DNA from: Diphasiastrum complanatum
Lineage: Eukaryota > Streptophyta > Lycopodiopsida > Lycopodiales > Lycopodiaceae
Direction: 5' to 3'
Length of the DNA stretch: 64,000 nucleotides
Assembly: GCA_029204225.1 (NCBI GenBank)
Contig: CM055108.1
Span: 14,968,722-15,032,721 of the forward strand
Shown here one piece after another: positions 63,101 through 64,000 of the stretch. Each line of letters begins with the position of its first letter. The stretch's first letter is position 1. The position numbers were made by a program, and so were the translations under genes. The notes beneath the pieces were generated by a model. It ran no database searches. It saw only the letters and a program-made list of their open reading frames with translations, and had not been told where the DNA came from.

Positions 63101-64000
63101 ACTGATATAGGCAGGAGGTATGCATGTAGAGTTGTAACCTATTCATAGTTGACCTGCATGGGGATTGCATGGACTCATGCACAGGATCCTACTCTCTATA
63201 TATTGAGGTAGTGATTATTCCGTCGACGACTTGGTCGAGGTTACCTGATGAGCTCTTCTCCTCTTGTTGTCACATTGACATGGCTTGGGGGCTAGATCTA
63301 GGAGGATTCTCCAAGAGGGATCTAGGATTGGTTGGGTGGTTTTGCTCCACAGTCTCTCTTATGTTTTCCTATTCTCATCTTAGGGGTTTTTACTAGTGGT
63401 CCTTACACCTTTGGTCTTCCAGTTGCCTTTGCTTGTTCCCTCTGCTTGTTGGTCACGATCCTGCCTCTTATTTGACTCCCTCTTAGGCTTAAATTGTTTC
63501 TTGGATTTTTCTTTGTTGCCGTAGAGGGCCTGGTCAGAACCATCTTTGTGATCAAGATGTTCTTTGGCCTCGACTTCCTCTCGAATCTCGACAATCGCCT
63601 TTTCGAGGTTCATGGTAGGATCTTTCGCGAACAGGATTCTCATCGTCTGGAATGATCTAGGTAAGGCTCTCAATATGTACGTGAGCTGCTTCTCAGCTGA
63701 CACTGCATTCTCTGTTCCAGAGTTATGCAGTAACAGAAACAGAGCCTTCATCTTTCTCACGAAAGAAGTGAGGTCTTTTCCATCCCACTGTAGATTCGTC
63801 AACTAATCTTCCAACATCATGATTTGACTTTTTGACTTCGTCTGAAATTTGGTGAGTAATGCATCCCACATCTCCTTGGCTTTGGAGAGTGTAGCCAGGT
63901 CAAGTGTGAGGCTATCTTCGATGGAATATGATAGCAAGACGACTGCCTTGTCGTTTTTCTCCTTCCATTCGCGTAGCTCCTTGCCTGTTGTCGTAGGCAT
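60105..64000 (-). pseudogene. Copia Gag-PR-IN-RT, convergent copy 2, split by a solo LTR
   Basis: Read from 64000 leftward: gag MPTTTGKELREWKEKNDKAV, the shared TAG (63805-63803), LTNLQWDGKDLTSFVRKM and the knuckle region. This is interrupted at 63407-62919 by a solo LTR, then resumes with CHKKGHAAMDCC. The protease motif is decayed (DSRATSHFV). Integrase reads WHRRLCHMNSM, CDACLKGKMSCTPF, LVHSDICGPFNVIS and YITFIDDYSKF, then LQHNGVAEQKNMTLMEVAR. RT reads VKCKWVFKLKYGPDGNVTKY, ARLVAKG, YVDDTLILCRSAQL (catalytic YVDD) and ARCYLGLQIERDYEGGK. Homology ends near 60105, so RNase H and the 3' LTR are missing. It is the longest Copia copy here. Its RT part has two frame breaks (about 60565 and 60955). 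Confidence 0.92.
62919..63407 (+). mobile_element. Solo LTR (family C), 489 bp, 5-bp target duplication
   Basis: It begins TGTTATGGCC and ends CCTTACA. CCTTT flanks it on both sides (62914-62918 and 63408-63412). Removing the insert restores the gag sequence found uninterrupted in the sister Copia at 56640-56655. A TATA-like ctctatatattg is near 63193. No internal element sequence is present, so it arose by LTR-LTR recombination after insertion. Confidence 0.93.

Overview
This window looks like nuclear DNA of a land plant, most likely a fern or another large-genome plant. The evidence is AT-rich intergenic sequence, many decayed LTR retrotransposons of both superfamilies, long (CT)n/(GA)n/(TG)n microsatellites, a plant-type CDKE (CDK8) kinase, a malectin/LRR-type receptor kinase and a plant PLS-class PPR protein. 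The fern guess rests only on the style of the PPR protein and the repeat load. It is an inference.

Host genes are few. (1) Two 5' exons of a CDKE/CDK8 gene lie on the minus strand (7343-11263), with a 3.6-kb intron holding two tandem arrays; no later exons were found. (2) A receptor-like kinase lies on the minus strand (38531-40718). Its six exons join in phase into a complete kinase domain, but I see no ectodomain. (3) The most notable locus is a minus-strand gene (47508-50075). Three exons join in phase so that the PDF motif of OSB (organellar single-stranded DNA-binding) proteins reads straight into a long PPR tract. (4) An unrecognised exon-like ORF with two internal TGA codons lies on the minus strand (59256-60014).

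Everything else I can identify is mobile DNA. From the left: a broken hAT (DUF659) transposase; a chimera of Copia integrase and LINE reverse transcriptase; a Harbinger-type MITE; a Copia gag/protease fragment; an internally deleted Ty3/gypsy chromovirus in which Gag runs directly into the integrase tail; a decayed coiled-coil ORF just before a gypsy 3' LTR; a Copia element lacking integrase; a gypsy RT/RNase H block; a gypsy 5' LTR with tRNA-Asp-type primer site, long leader, Gag and protease; and six Copia pieces with five initiator-Met primer-binding sites. Two related Copia copies near the right end point toward each other. They share a nonsense codon, and one is split by a clean solo LTR with a 5-bp target duplication.

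The layout is nested insertion into insertion, with host genes as islands. Most element ORFs carry stops or frameshifts. The possible exception is the gypsy Gag ORF (31422-32690), which is intact.
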